Part shown: positions 18,776 through 27,053 of the stretch, in pieces
Layout of the letters: the number at the start of each line of letters is the position of its first letter
Numbering within the stretch: the stretch's first letter is position 1
From: Legionella sp. MW5194
GTDB lineage: Bacteria; Pseudomonadota; Gammaproteobacteria; Legionellales; Legionellaceae
DNA length: 64,000 bases
NCBI RefSeq assembly: GCF_016864235.1
Contig: NZ_CP045732.1
Coordinates: 744,001-808,000, forward strand
Direction of reading: 5' to 3'
Notes under the pieces: generated by a model
Seen by the model: only the letters and a program-made list of their open reading frames with translations
What the model was told of the DNA's origin: nothing
The model's database searches: none
Program-made: the position numbers and the translations under genes

Positions 18776-20692
18776 ATGAAAACAATTGCTATTGTAGGCG
18801 GCGGTCCCATCGGTTTGTATCTGGCCATCCGGTTGAGTCAAGTCTTAGGCAGTCAATTGAGTGAATTTAAAATCATCATCATTGAACCGAAACTCAATGA
18901 TTACAATCGGCCGGGTATTGTGGCAAAGAATGTGCTGGACTTGATTGAACGGCACATCAAACTCGGTAATGAGGTACTGAAAGCCAGTGATGACAGTGAC
19001 AGTTCCATCTTTATCAGCCGGCTGGAAGCGGCTTTGCTCAAGGAGGCAAAGCATTACCCCATCCAGTTTGTCAAAGCCTCTCTGACCGGCATGAGCCCGC
19101 AGGGGAATTTACTGCTTAATAATGGCCAGCACCTGACGTGTGATTACGCGTTTGATTGCACGGGAGCAAGACGCAAACTGATTTCTGCGGTCAATAGCCA
19201 GCTGCCGCCTGGGACCAGATTCACGGTTTCAACGGTGGGTGATAATCCCAGGAAAAATCATTTTGTTGCCTATGTGACCATGGATGCCACCAATGCCGTA
19301 CGCATGGTTGCAGACACCCAAAGGGACCCTTTGCAACGTGCATTGGGGTTGCAGCGTTTGCGCAGTGAATTTAAATGGCCTGAATTTGTTGAGCCGGAAC
19401 TCAGTCAACGCCGCTACACCACTGACGAGTCGGTGCTTTTTTATCTTTATTATGAAACCCCGCCGCAGTTTAATTCGATTTCCCAATCCAAACAGAAGGA
19501 GTGGTTGTCGGCGTTAATCGAATTCAAGACAGGCCATGCGCTTAAGTTCCACGTCGAAGACGATCCTCTGAAATTCAGCGCGTTTGTTGTCGATCCGGAC
19601 AAGGTGAATGAAGTCTATCTGCAAACCAGTGCCTTGCCCTTCATTGCGTTACCCATGGGTGATGCACACATCAAACCGGATTTTCGCCTGGGAATAGGAA
19701 TTCGAAGCGGTGTTTTAAGAGCAGAATCGTTTATTACGGCATTGGTTAAAAGCGGCGGAAATATACCTGGGGCATTAAAACCCTATGAGGTGTTGGTGCA
19801 AAATCCCATGGGATGGCATGAGCAGACCCTGCAATCGGAGTACCGCCTGGAGAAAGAAAAAATAAAAAATGCCCTGCCCCAAACCAAAAAAATGTACATG
19901 GCGGCTTTATCGCAGGTCAAAACCGATATCGACCGATTAACGCTTGAGGCCGGCCTGGATGACATCAATACTCAACTCGCACTGGAACAGCTGGCCCTGG
20001 CCAGAGAGCATTTTGCGATTGCCGCACATGAAAAAAGCAGCCAACAACCTGTACGACGAATTCGTTTATCCAAAACCAGCGCCGTTCTGCAGGAGGAAGC
20101 CTTAAGCGATTGTGAGAAAGCCTTATTGAGTGCCATGGAATTAATGCCAGCCCATAAACAGGACGTTGTTAAAGAGGAATTGCTTGATTTGGCCATGAGT
20201 TACAAGGAGGTTGCCAGCCGCCTTTATCAAAATGACCAGAAAGCGACTGCCAAGATTTATTACAAGGCTGCGGCTAGGCTGTTAGGCACCTTTTTTTCAG
20301 CGGAATACTCCCTGGAATTAGTGAAAATCTATTCAAATTTATTAATTATTGCCAAACAACAACAGCAATACAACTTGTTGGAAAATTATAAGGATCTGGC
20401 GCTACAATGGTTAAAACATCAGGATGAATCCTTACCTGAGGTTAAAAAATTAAAGGACAAGATCCGGTATAATCATTGTGAGGGCATGTTGACGCAAATA
20501 GCGAATGAAGCGAAAAAAGAAACACCCGACAAACAGGTGATGGACAAACTGGAAGAAGCAGAAATCAATTACAGCCAATTACAGAGTCAGGATCTGTTAT
20601 CCGAGGCGGAAAATAAGAAGCTGGTGGCGCTTGTGGGCAAAATAAAGGAAAGCAGCTTAAAAAACACCCAGAAAATTGATAAAACCATTTAA
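18776..20692 (+). CDS. FAD-dependent monooxygenase-like protein with helical C-terminal extension
   Basis: 638 residues. The N-terminus has the dinucleotide-binding fingerprint IAIVGGGPIGLYLAIRL and, near residue 300, the PMGDAHIKPDFRLGIG segment typical of flavin hydroxylases (GD motif). From about residue 365 to the end the protein is entirely helical and charged, with stretches reading like TPR helices (SYKEVASRLYQNDQKATAKI). A flavin oxidase core joined to a protein-binding helical region recalls eukaryotic MICAL-type proteins, which oxidise actin; that link is only a comparison of layout. It could be an effector. No signal peptide. Confidence 0.6.
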   Translation: MKTIAIVGGGPIGLYLAIRLSQVLGSQLSEFKIIIIEPKLNDYNRPGIVAKNVLDLIERHIKLGNEVLKASDDSDSSIFISRLEAALLKEAKHYPIQFVKASLTGMSPQGNLLLNNGQHLTCDYAFDCTGARRKLISAVNSQLPPGTRFTVSTVGDNPRKNHFVAYVTMDATNAVRMVADTQRDPLQRALGLQRLRSEFKWPEFVEPELSQRRYTTDESVLFYLYYETPPQFNSISQSKQKEWLSALIEFKTGHALKFHVEDDPLKFSAFVVDPDKVNEVYLQTSALPFIALPMGDAHIKPDFRLGIGIRSGVLRAESFITALVKSGGNIPGALKPYEVLVQNPMGWHEQTLQSEYRLEKEKIKNALPQTKKMYMAALSQVKTDIDRLTLEAGLDDINTQLALEQLALAREHFAIAAHEKSSQQPVRRIRLSKTSAVLQEEALSDCEKALLSAMELMPAHKQDVVKEELLDLAMSYKEVASRLYQNDQKATAKIYYKAAARLLGTFFSAEYSLELVKIYSNLLIIAKQQQQYNLLENYKDLALQWLKHQDESLPEVKKLKDKIRYNHCEGMLTQIANEAKKETPDKQVMDKLEEAEINYSQLQSQDLLSEAENKKLVALVGKIKESSLKNTQKIDKTI

Positions 20693-20715
20693 AGGTCTGG
20701 GATACCGCTACGGCG

Positions 20716-22353
20716 TTAGAGCGAATCCAGCGATTCATTAAAGGCAACAACCTGGTTTCTGCCATTGTGTTTGGCGATATACAACGCTTTATCCGCGGCA
20801 TTAATCAAGGGTTGAACGTCCCTGACCGGCGGGCAGCAGGCGATGCCCACGCTGAGCGTGACCACGAAGTGGTGATTGTTGGCTTCAAATTGCAACTGGG
20901 ACACCTGGTGACGAAAATTGTCGCAGATGCGAATGGCATGTGCCTGCTGCACTTCAGGCAGGACGATTGCAAACTCTTCACCACCATAACGGCCGATGAT
21001 GTCTGAGCGCCGAAAGGAATTCTGCAGCAGGATAGCAATTTTACGGATGACCTGATCGCCTATCGGGTGGCCGAAATTATCGTTGATTAATTTAAAATGA
21101 TCGATGTCCAGCATGGCAAACGACAGGGGCATTTTATTACGCTGCGCGCGCGACACTTCATTTTCAAGACGCTGGATAATGTTGGTGTGGTTATACAGAC
21201 CGGTAAAGCTGTCTTTGACCATGAGTGATCCCAGTACCCGGGCCCGTTTGGCACGGGACGTCAGGACATGAATCAAATCCTGAGGCTCCACCGGTTTTAA
21301 CAGGAAATCATCACCGCCAAGATTCAATGCGGACAATTGTTTGACGCGATCGCCTTCGCTGGAGAGAAAAACAATGGGAATGCCAGTGTATTGCGGTTCC
21401 TGACGCAGCAGGACGGCCAGTTCAAGGCCGGTGCATTCCGGCATGTAGATATCCATAAGCAGCAAATCCGGTTGAAAATCTTCAATGGATTCAATGAGGG
21501 CCAGCGGATTGGTAATAAAGCGCGCCTCCATGCCGGCTTCTTTTAAAATCAGGGCATAGTATTCCGCCACCGAGCTCGAATCATCAATGATGAGGATGCG
21601 GTAAGGCTCCCGCGGTTGGCCGATGGTGATTTGAATTAATTTTTTAGCCAGCAGAAAAGGATCAAGGGGTTTTTGATAAAAATCCGTGCTGCCAAGACGG
21701 ATGGCTTTAAGCCGGGTTAGGATATCCCCTTGACCCGCTAAGCAAAACAAGGGAATCGACCGTTTAAATTGGCTTAAGAAATCGCTTAGGAATTCGGTCT
21801 CTTTCTCTTTCAGCGAATCCAGATCAATGAGGATGGCCGCTGGGATCTTTTTTTCAATCATGTCCTTGAGCGACGCTGCCTGAGTGATTTTGAGTAATTT
21901 TAAATCGGATTCCTCCAGATTTTTTTTTAATTCTTGAGCGAGAGAATCGCTATTGCTCAATAAATACATCAGTAATTCCTGAGGCTTTTTTGCAACGTTC
22001 ACCGCACCCGGGGAAGGGGCTTCAGCGATACAGTCAGCCAGGATCAATTCCAGGTATTTCAGTAATTGTTCTATCTCGCGTTGTTCGTGCAACGATAGAG
22101 GATCATGGCGCTCCAGCAGGGATTTTAAATACACTTCAAGCGATCGGGCGGCTTTGCCCAATTCGGTGTAGCCATAGGTGCCAGCTGAGCCGCACAGGCT
22201 GTGAACATTGCGATGAAAATCAATCAGACGTGCTTTATCCCAGTCTTTCAGCAAAGCGGTCCATTCCTCCCGCAGTTTCTCAATTTTACCGGGCAGGCTT
22301 TGGCGATACGTTGCAAATAACGCGTTTAACTTATGCTGTACATCCTCTTTCAT
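20716..22353 (-). CDS. HPt-receiver-GGDEF diguanylate cyclase
   Basis: 545 residues with domains in order: HPt (about 1-110, NVHSLCGSAGTYGYTEL with the phospho-His), a divergent receiver-like domain (about 120-235), a full receiver (about 245-365, DDSS pair and LLLMDIYMPECTG), and a GGDEF domain (about 375-540) with active-site GRYGGEEFAIVLPE. It makes c-di-GMP from GTP. The gene overlaps the upstream receiver gene by 4 nt (ATGA), so it is the last gene of a coupled operon with the MHYT kinase. Two phospho-transfer domains in one chain suggest several inputs. Confidence 0.9.
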   Translation of the reverse strand: MKEDVQHKLNALFATYRQSLPGKIEKLREEWTALLKDWDKARLIDFHRNVHSLCGSAGTYGYTELGKAARSLEVYLKSLLERHDPLSLHEQREIEQLLKYLELILADCIAEAPSPGAVNVAKKPQELLMYLLSNSDSLAQELKKNLEESDLKLLKITQAASLKDMIEKKIPAAILIDLDSLKEKETEFLSDFLSQFKRSIPLFCLAGQGDILTRLKAIRLGSTDFYQKPLDPFLLAKKLIQITIGQPREPYRILIIDDSSSVAEYYALILKEAGMEARFITNPLALIESIEDFQPDLLLMDIYMPECTGLELAVLLRQEPQYTGIPIVFLSSEGDRVKQLSALNLGGDDFLLKPVEPQDLIHVLTSRAKRARVLGSLMVKDSFTGLYNHTNIIQRLENEVSRAQRNKMPLSFAMLDIDHFKLINDNFGHPIGDQVIRKIAILLQNSFRRSDIIGRYGGEEFAIVLPEVQQAHAIRICDNFRHQVSQLQFEANNHHFVVTLSVGIACCPPVRDVQPLINAADKALYIAKHNGRNQVVAFNESLDSL

Positions 22354-22739
22354 GCCTGTCTTTCCCAGGCCGATTTAATCTTATTGGCCAATGTCATCGG
22401 ATCAAAGGGTTTGGAGATCACTTCCAACGCGCCCATGGCCATGTAGTGTTGTATTTCTTCGCTTTGAATTTTTGCGGTCATGAAGATCGCTGGGATTTGC
22501 ACATAACCTGGCATTTTACGCAGTTCGCTTAAAGCCGTTGGGCCATCCATGCCAGGCATCATCACGTCGAGAAGCAATAAATCGGGAGCTGTTTCCTTGG
22601 CTGCTTTAAGGACCTCAAAGCCGTTCGTGCAATAAATCACCTCAAAGCCGCCTAAATCTTCCAGCGCGATTTGCGCGATTTCCCTAATGTCCGACTCGTC
22701 CTCGGCATAAAGAATGGTATTAAGAGTTTTGTTGGACAT
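22350..22739 (-). CDS. Single-domain response regulator
   Basis: 129 residues, receiver only: YAEDESDI acidic pocket, LLLLDVMMPGMDG phospho-Asp, IFMTAKI switch and SKPFDPMT lysine. It overlaps the MHYT kinase gene by 20 nt and the cyclase gene by 4 nt, so all three are translated from one message. It can take phosphate from the kinase and pass it to the HPt of the cyclase. Confidence 0.9.
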   Translation of the reverse strand: MSNKTLNTILYAEDESDIREIAQIALEDLGGFEVIYCTNGFEVLKAAKETAPDLLLLDVMMPGMDGPTALSELRKMPGYVQIPAIFMTAKIQSEEIQHYMAMGALEVISKPFDPMTLANKIKSAWERQA

Positions 22740-25374
22740 AGTGATCTTCCTTTAAGGGTTCAGGAAACAGATTCTTAATTTTAGTCAACAGTTCATTGTT
22801 GGTGATTTTTGATTTCACCAGTGCATCGATCACATAGCGCGAGAAATCCTTATCCAGTTCGGTCGCTGAATAGACGATAACCGGAATCTGGCGCTGAGCA
22901 AGTAACGGCAGCAGTGAACTGCCATTGCCATCGGGCAGGAGAAGATCAAGAATCACCGCATCCACTTTGGTTTGCAGCAATTGGGCCTTGGCTTTTTTAA
23001 GGGTATCGACGGTGATGAGATTGACCGTTTTACTTAAGACTTCGTGAATGATTTTCTGGGTATCGGCATCGTCCTCAATGTGTAAAACCACGGGCAGACT
23101 GTTTGATTGCGGATGGTGAATGCGCGAAATGGCCTGCGTTAACTTGCCAAAATTGATGGGTTTTTCCAGCCAGTCAATGACGGAGAGTGCATCGCCATTA
23201 ATGATTGCCTGGCCTGTTTCGGCGATGATGGAGAGGACAATGATGGGTAAATCATGGGTTTTCGGCGAATTGCGCAATTCACGGATAAACGTAATGCCAT
23301 CCTGGTCTGGCAGGATTAAATCAAGCAGAATGGCCTCATAATTGTGTTTTTCGAGCAGCACTTTGGCCTCACCCACAGAACCGGCGATATCGCATTGCCA
23401 ACCGGAAGCCTCCATAAGCAGGCTTAGATATTTCGCCTGATCCAGATCATCTTCGCAGATTAAAAACCGTTTCTCATCGGTGGCAGACGTACTGATTTCT
23501 CCTGCCGGCATGTAAGCACTGCTTGGCAATTCGAAATAGAAGGTCGTGCCCTCACCCGGCTGACTGCTGAAGCTGATGCTGCCCCCAAGCTTCTCAATAA
23601 TGATTTTACTGATACTCAAACCTAAGCCGGTACCGCTTTTTCCGCGTGTGGAGGAGGAATCAGCCTGAGAAAATTTCTGAAAAATCCGGGGCTGGAATTC
23701 AAGCGGGATGCCTGTGCCCTGGTCAGCCACTGAAACCCGGACCTGCTCGCCGTGGGTGGATAAGGAAATGGACACTTTACCGCCCTGGTTGGAAAATTTA
23801 ACGGCATTGGAAATTAAATTGGCCAGCACCTGCATGAGACGGTGGGGATCGGCCTGAACATAGGTATCTGGCAAGCCGTCTTTCAGTTCAATGTCAACGC
23901 CGTATTTCTCGCCATAGGCTTTGTTGGCGATGATGGCTTCGTTGACGAGTTTGTTCAATTCGACGGATTGGATGTCAAACTCCATTTTGCCGCTTTCGAT
24001 TTTCTCCATGTCAAGGATGTCGTTAATCAGCAGCAATAAGCGCTCGCAGTTTTTATTGGCGATGTCCAGCAGTTTTCTAGCCTTATCTGAAAACTCTCCC
24101 ACAGTCCCGCCCATGATTAAACCCAGTGAACCTAAAATGGACGTCAGTGGCGTTCTTAATTCATGGCTGACCACGGAGACAAATTCGCTTTTGATTTTTT
24201 CAGTCTGTTTCAGTTCGGTAATGTCGTGGATGGCAATCACTGCGCCCAAGGCATAGCCGTCTTCCCGGATAATGGGTTGTCCGTCGATAACCACATTGCG
24301 GGTGATGCCATTTTTGAATCGAAGCACAAGTTCCTTGCCATGGATGCGTTTTCCTCGCAGCGCCTGACAAAGTGGCGTGTCTTCCGCTGCAAGCGGCGTC
24401 TCCTTGTTTAATTCATACAGTTCAAAATAGTCAACTTGTTCCATCACCTGCGGGTTTTTCATTTCGCCGACAAATTTGTGCAGGGCCTGGTTAAAAACCG
24501 TAATCCGTCCTTGCGCATCGCAGGCGATGATGCCGTCATCCAGATTATTGAGCATGGCATTTAGAAATTCCTTCTCATTTTGTATGGCATTGAGCATTTT
24601 TCGGTAATAGGTGGAGACAGTGAGTGCCAGTGCAATGATTAAACTGGTCACTCCGGCAATAAAGAGTGCCATCCAGGTGGGGTGGATGGTGGTGGCGTGC
24701 TCCATGTCCATGCCGCCCAAGGGAGTAAAGAGAGCGGCGGCCATCCCTGTGTAATGCATGCCGCAAATGGCGATACCCATGACCAGCGCGCTGCCTGTTT
24801 TAAACAGCAACTGCTGTCTTCCGGTTCGCTTTGTGCTTTCAATGGTTAGCCACAAGGCCGCTTCCGAGGCAAAAAGGGCAATCAGAATGGAGAGGGTAAA
24901 TAAACCGGGAAGGTATTGAATATTGACATGGGTTTTCATGCCCTCCATGCCCATGTAGTGCATGGTGGCAATGGCCAAGCCAATGAGCACACCACCTTTG
25001 GCCACGTCGGCGAAGGGGCGTTTTTGATCCTTTAGGATATACAGGGCAAAAGCCGATGCGGCGATGGCAACCAGCATGGATGAAATGGTCCATATCAGTT
25101 CGTAACTCATGGGCATCGCCATGATAAAAGCCAGCATGCCAATAAAGTGCATGGACCAGATGCCAGCGCCCATGGCAAAGGCACCGCCTGTTATCCAGTA
25201 AATTTTATATTGTGGTGATTTTTCCGCGCGCAGCCGGCCCACAAAATCAAGGGCAACGTAAGAAGCTAAAACAGCAATGACATAGGATAAAATAACGAGT
25301 TTCAGATCATAGCGGCCTGTTAATAGATTGTCAGGCAGGGGGCCTGTGTGGAACCAGTTCAAATCCGTTTTCAT
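22720..25374 (-). CDS. MHYT-domain hybrid sensor histidine kinase
   Basis: About 884 residues. The N-terminal 250 residues form a seven-helix MHYT domain with three copies of the motif (MHFIGM, MHYMGM, MHYTGM), thought to bind copper and sense gases. Then a PAS region (about 280-390), HisKA (VVSHELRTPLTSI), an ATPase domain (N box NLISNAVKF, G2 GTGLGLSI), and two receivers (phospho-Asp in ILLDLILPDQDG and VILDLLLPDGNG). Located in the inner membrane. The ATG at 25374 directly precedes the membrane region and has AGAGA upstream; a longer start at 25404 is less likely. First gene of the three-gene relay. Confidence 0.9.
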   Translation of the reverse strand: MKTDLNWFHTGPLPDNLLTGRYDLKLVILSYVIAVLASYVALDFVGRLRAEKSPQYKIYWITGGAFAMGAGIWSMHFIGMLAFIMAMPMSYELIWTISSMLVAIAASAFALYILKDQKRPFADVAKGGVLIGLAIATMHYMGMEGMKTHVNIQYLPGLFTLSILIALFASEAALWLTIESTKRTGRQQLLFKTGSALVMGIAICGMHYTGMAAALFTPLGGMDMEHATTIHPTWMALFIAGVTSLIIALALTVSTYYRKMLNAIQNEKEFLNAMLNNLDDGIIACDAQGRITVFNQALHKFVGEMKNPQVMEQVDYFELYELNKETPLAAEDTPLCQALRGKRIHGKELVLRFKNGITRNVVIDGQPIIREDGYALGAVIAIHDITELKQTEKIKSEFVSVVSHELRTPLTSILGSLGLIMGGTVGEFSDKARKLLDIANKNCERLLLLINDILDMEKIESGKMEFDIQSVELNKLVNEAIIANKAYGEKYGVDIELKDGLPDTYVQADPHRLMQVLANLISNAVKFSNQGGKVSISLSTHGEQVRVSVADQGTGIPLEFQPRIFQKFSQADSSSTRGKSGTGLGLSISKIIIEKLGGSISFSSQPGEGTTFYFELPSSAYMPAGEISTSATDEKRFLICEDDLDQAKYLSLLMEASGWQCDIAGSVGEAKVLLEKHNYEAILLDLILPDQDGITFIRELRNSPKTHDLPIIVLSIIAETGQAIINGDALSVIDWLEKPINFGKLTQAISRIHHPQSNSLPVVLHIEDDADTQKIIHEVLSKTVNLITVDTLKKAKAQLLQTKVDAVILDLLLPDGNGSSLLPLLAQRQIPVIVYSATELDKDFSRYVIDALVKSKITNNELLTKIKNLFPEPLKEDHYVQQNS

Positions 25375-25481
25375 AGTTATCTCTATTGTGGCTGGCCTCA
25401 TCATGAAGCCATTCTGCTTTTCTTAGTATAGCTATTTTCCAAGTGGATGAATAATTGTCCGTTTATTTCGTTTACACGCTG

Positions 25482-26627
25482 CTATTTCATGGCTTGAATG
25501 AGATAAATAATGCCATTGTGGTCATCTGACAGGTAAAGCTCCCCTGTTTTACCTTCCACCACATGGACTGGCCTGCCCATGACTTTTCCATCCTTTAAAA
25601 AGCCGGTTATGAAATCTTCTACGCTGATGTGTCCTTCTTTCAGGGTAAGCATCACCACTTTATAACCGACTTTCATCGAGCTGTTCCAGGAGCCATGCAA
25701 GGCGACTAAGGCTTTGCCGTACCAGGGTGATTGCCGGTTTTTAATGAAAGTCAGGCCTAAAGGCGCCTGGTGTGCGCTCAATTCAAACACCGGGGGGAGG
25801 GACTGTTTAATCTGTTGCTCATGCCCCTTACCGTAATCCGGATCGGGCACGCGGTTGCCGTTGGCATAGGGCCAGCCATAAAATTGATTTTCTAAAATGA
25901 CATTAAGTTCTTCGGGGGGAAAATGATCGCCTAATAAATCGCGCCCATTTTCGGTGGCATACAGTTTGCCATCCTCAGGTGACCAGTCAAAACCCACGGA
26001 ATTACGCAGACCGCGCGCATAAATGCTCAGTTGCGGCTCGCCGGGCTTAAAACGGCTGATGGTGGCGCGCAGCGGATTTTTTTCGAGGCAGGCATTGCAG
26101 GAGGAACCGATCGAGACATACGCGTACCCATCAGGTCCAAATCGAATCGTGCGCGTCCAGTGGCCGCTGCCGGAAGGTAAGCCGGTAATGAGTCGCTTAT
26201 ATCTCCCAACGGTAGTTGCATTGCCTTCCTGAAAGGCAATGCGTCCAATGGCGTTTTCTTCAGCCACGTACAGGTAACCGTCCCGGACATCCATGCTGTG
26301 GGGTTTTTGCAGGCCTTCAATCAAAACCCGCCGCTGTTGTGGATGTTGATAAGGGATTAGAAGCACACGGCCTTTAAAGGGTTCGCTAACCAGTAAATCG
26401 CCGGTGCTGGTGACGTGCATAAAACGTGGATTCTCTAGGTGTTTAACGTAGGGCTTAATCGCAATCTGGGCTTTTGAGTCAAGCGCTTCAGGGCTTGCTT
26501 TTAAAAAAGAAAGGGAGCTGCCAACCAGTTCTCCCGGGGCAATGTTAAATCCCAGCAGTGGCAGACTTAAATAAGTCAAGCCGCAAAGGCTGAGCGCCAC
26601 CAGTGAAACAACCAGCAGTTTTTTCAT
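25482..26627 (-). CDS. PQQ-dependent sugar dehydrogenase-like beta-propeller protein
   Basis: 381 residues with N-terminal signal peptide (MKKLLVVSLVALSLCGLTYL). The body reads as a six-bladed propeller of the glucose/sorbosone dehydrogenase family: NPRFMHVTSTGDLLVS, KPHSMDVRDGYLYVAE, RTIRFGPDGYAYVSIGSSCNA, RGLRNSVGFDWSP, GWPYANGN and LYLSDDHNGIIYLI. Such proteins oxidise sugars with bound PQQ in the periplasm, but many lack proven activity. No PQQ synthesis gene is in the window. Confidence 0.8.
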   Translation of the reverse strand: MKKLLVVSLVALSLCGLTYLSLPLLGFNIAPGELVGSSLSFLKASPEALDSKAQIAIKPYVKHLENPRFMHVTSTGDLLVSEPFKGRVLLIPYQHPQQRRVLIEGLQKPHSMDVRDGYLYVAEENAIGRIAFQEGNATTVGRYKRLITGLPSGSGHWTRTIRFGPDGYAYVSIGSSCNACLEKNPLRATISRFKPGEPQLSIYARGLRNSVGFDWSPEDGKLYATENGRDLLGDHFPPEELNVILENQFYGWPYANGNRVPDPDYGKGHEQQIKQSLPPVFELSAHQAPLGLTFIKNRQSPWYGKALVALHGSWNSSMKVGYKVVMLTLKEGHISVEDFITGFLKDGKVMGRPVHVVEGKTGELYLSDDHNGIIYLIQAMK

Positions 26628-26665
26628 GAATGCCCTCTTGATTATAACCCGGAGCAGTTAAATCC

Positions 26666-26890
26666 TTATCCTTTAGAGGAGCGTGGATCGTGCCCGTGGC
26701 TGTCTTTAACGGCTATTTGCCCGTTTTTGTTATGAATCACCAGTTCAGACTGGGCGCTTCGGCTCATGATTCTTGCCTGATTTACCGCTTCTTTTTTAGT
26801 TGAATAATGGCCAAGGCTTGCCTGAACATTGGTTTTTTTTATATCCCAACCGCCTTTGGTATTGGGTACGACATGGTGCTCGTTTCTCAT
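26666..26890 (-). CDS. DUF2188 small protein
   Basis: 74 residues, starting HHVVPNTKGGWDIKK and containing the STKKEAVNQARIMSRSAQSELVIHNKNG stretch in two parts, the normal DUF2188 fold of about 70 residues. Ribosome site AGGGAG precedes the ATG. Function of the family is unknown; members are often stress-linked. It sits just upstream of the sugar-dehydrogenase-like gene on the same strand. Confidence 0.85.
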   Translation of the reverse strand: MRNEHHVVPNTKGGWDIKKTNVQASLGHYSTKKEAVNQARIMSRSAQSELVIHNKNGQIAVKDSHGHDPRSSKG

Positions 26891-27053
26891 GAGAGTCTCC
26901 CTGCTTATTCATGAATTGACTTTTCATGAACAGTATAGCCAAGCACTTTAAAAAGGAATGATCGCAGGGATGATGATCATTAATTTTAACCAAAGTGACT
27001 CTTTATAATTCAGCTATACTTTTTTAAGGATCATTGAATTCGAAGAATCAGGG

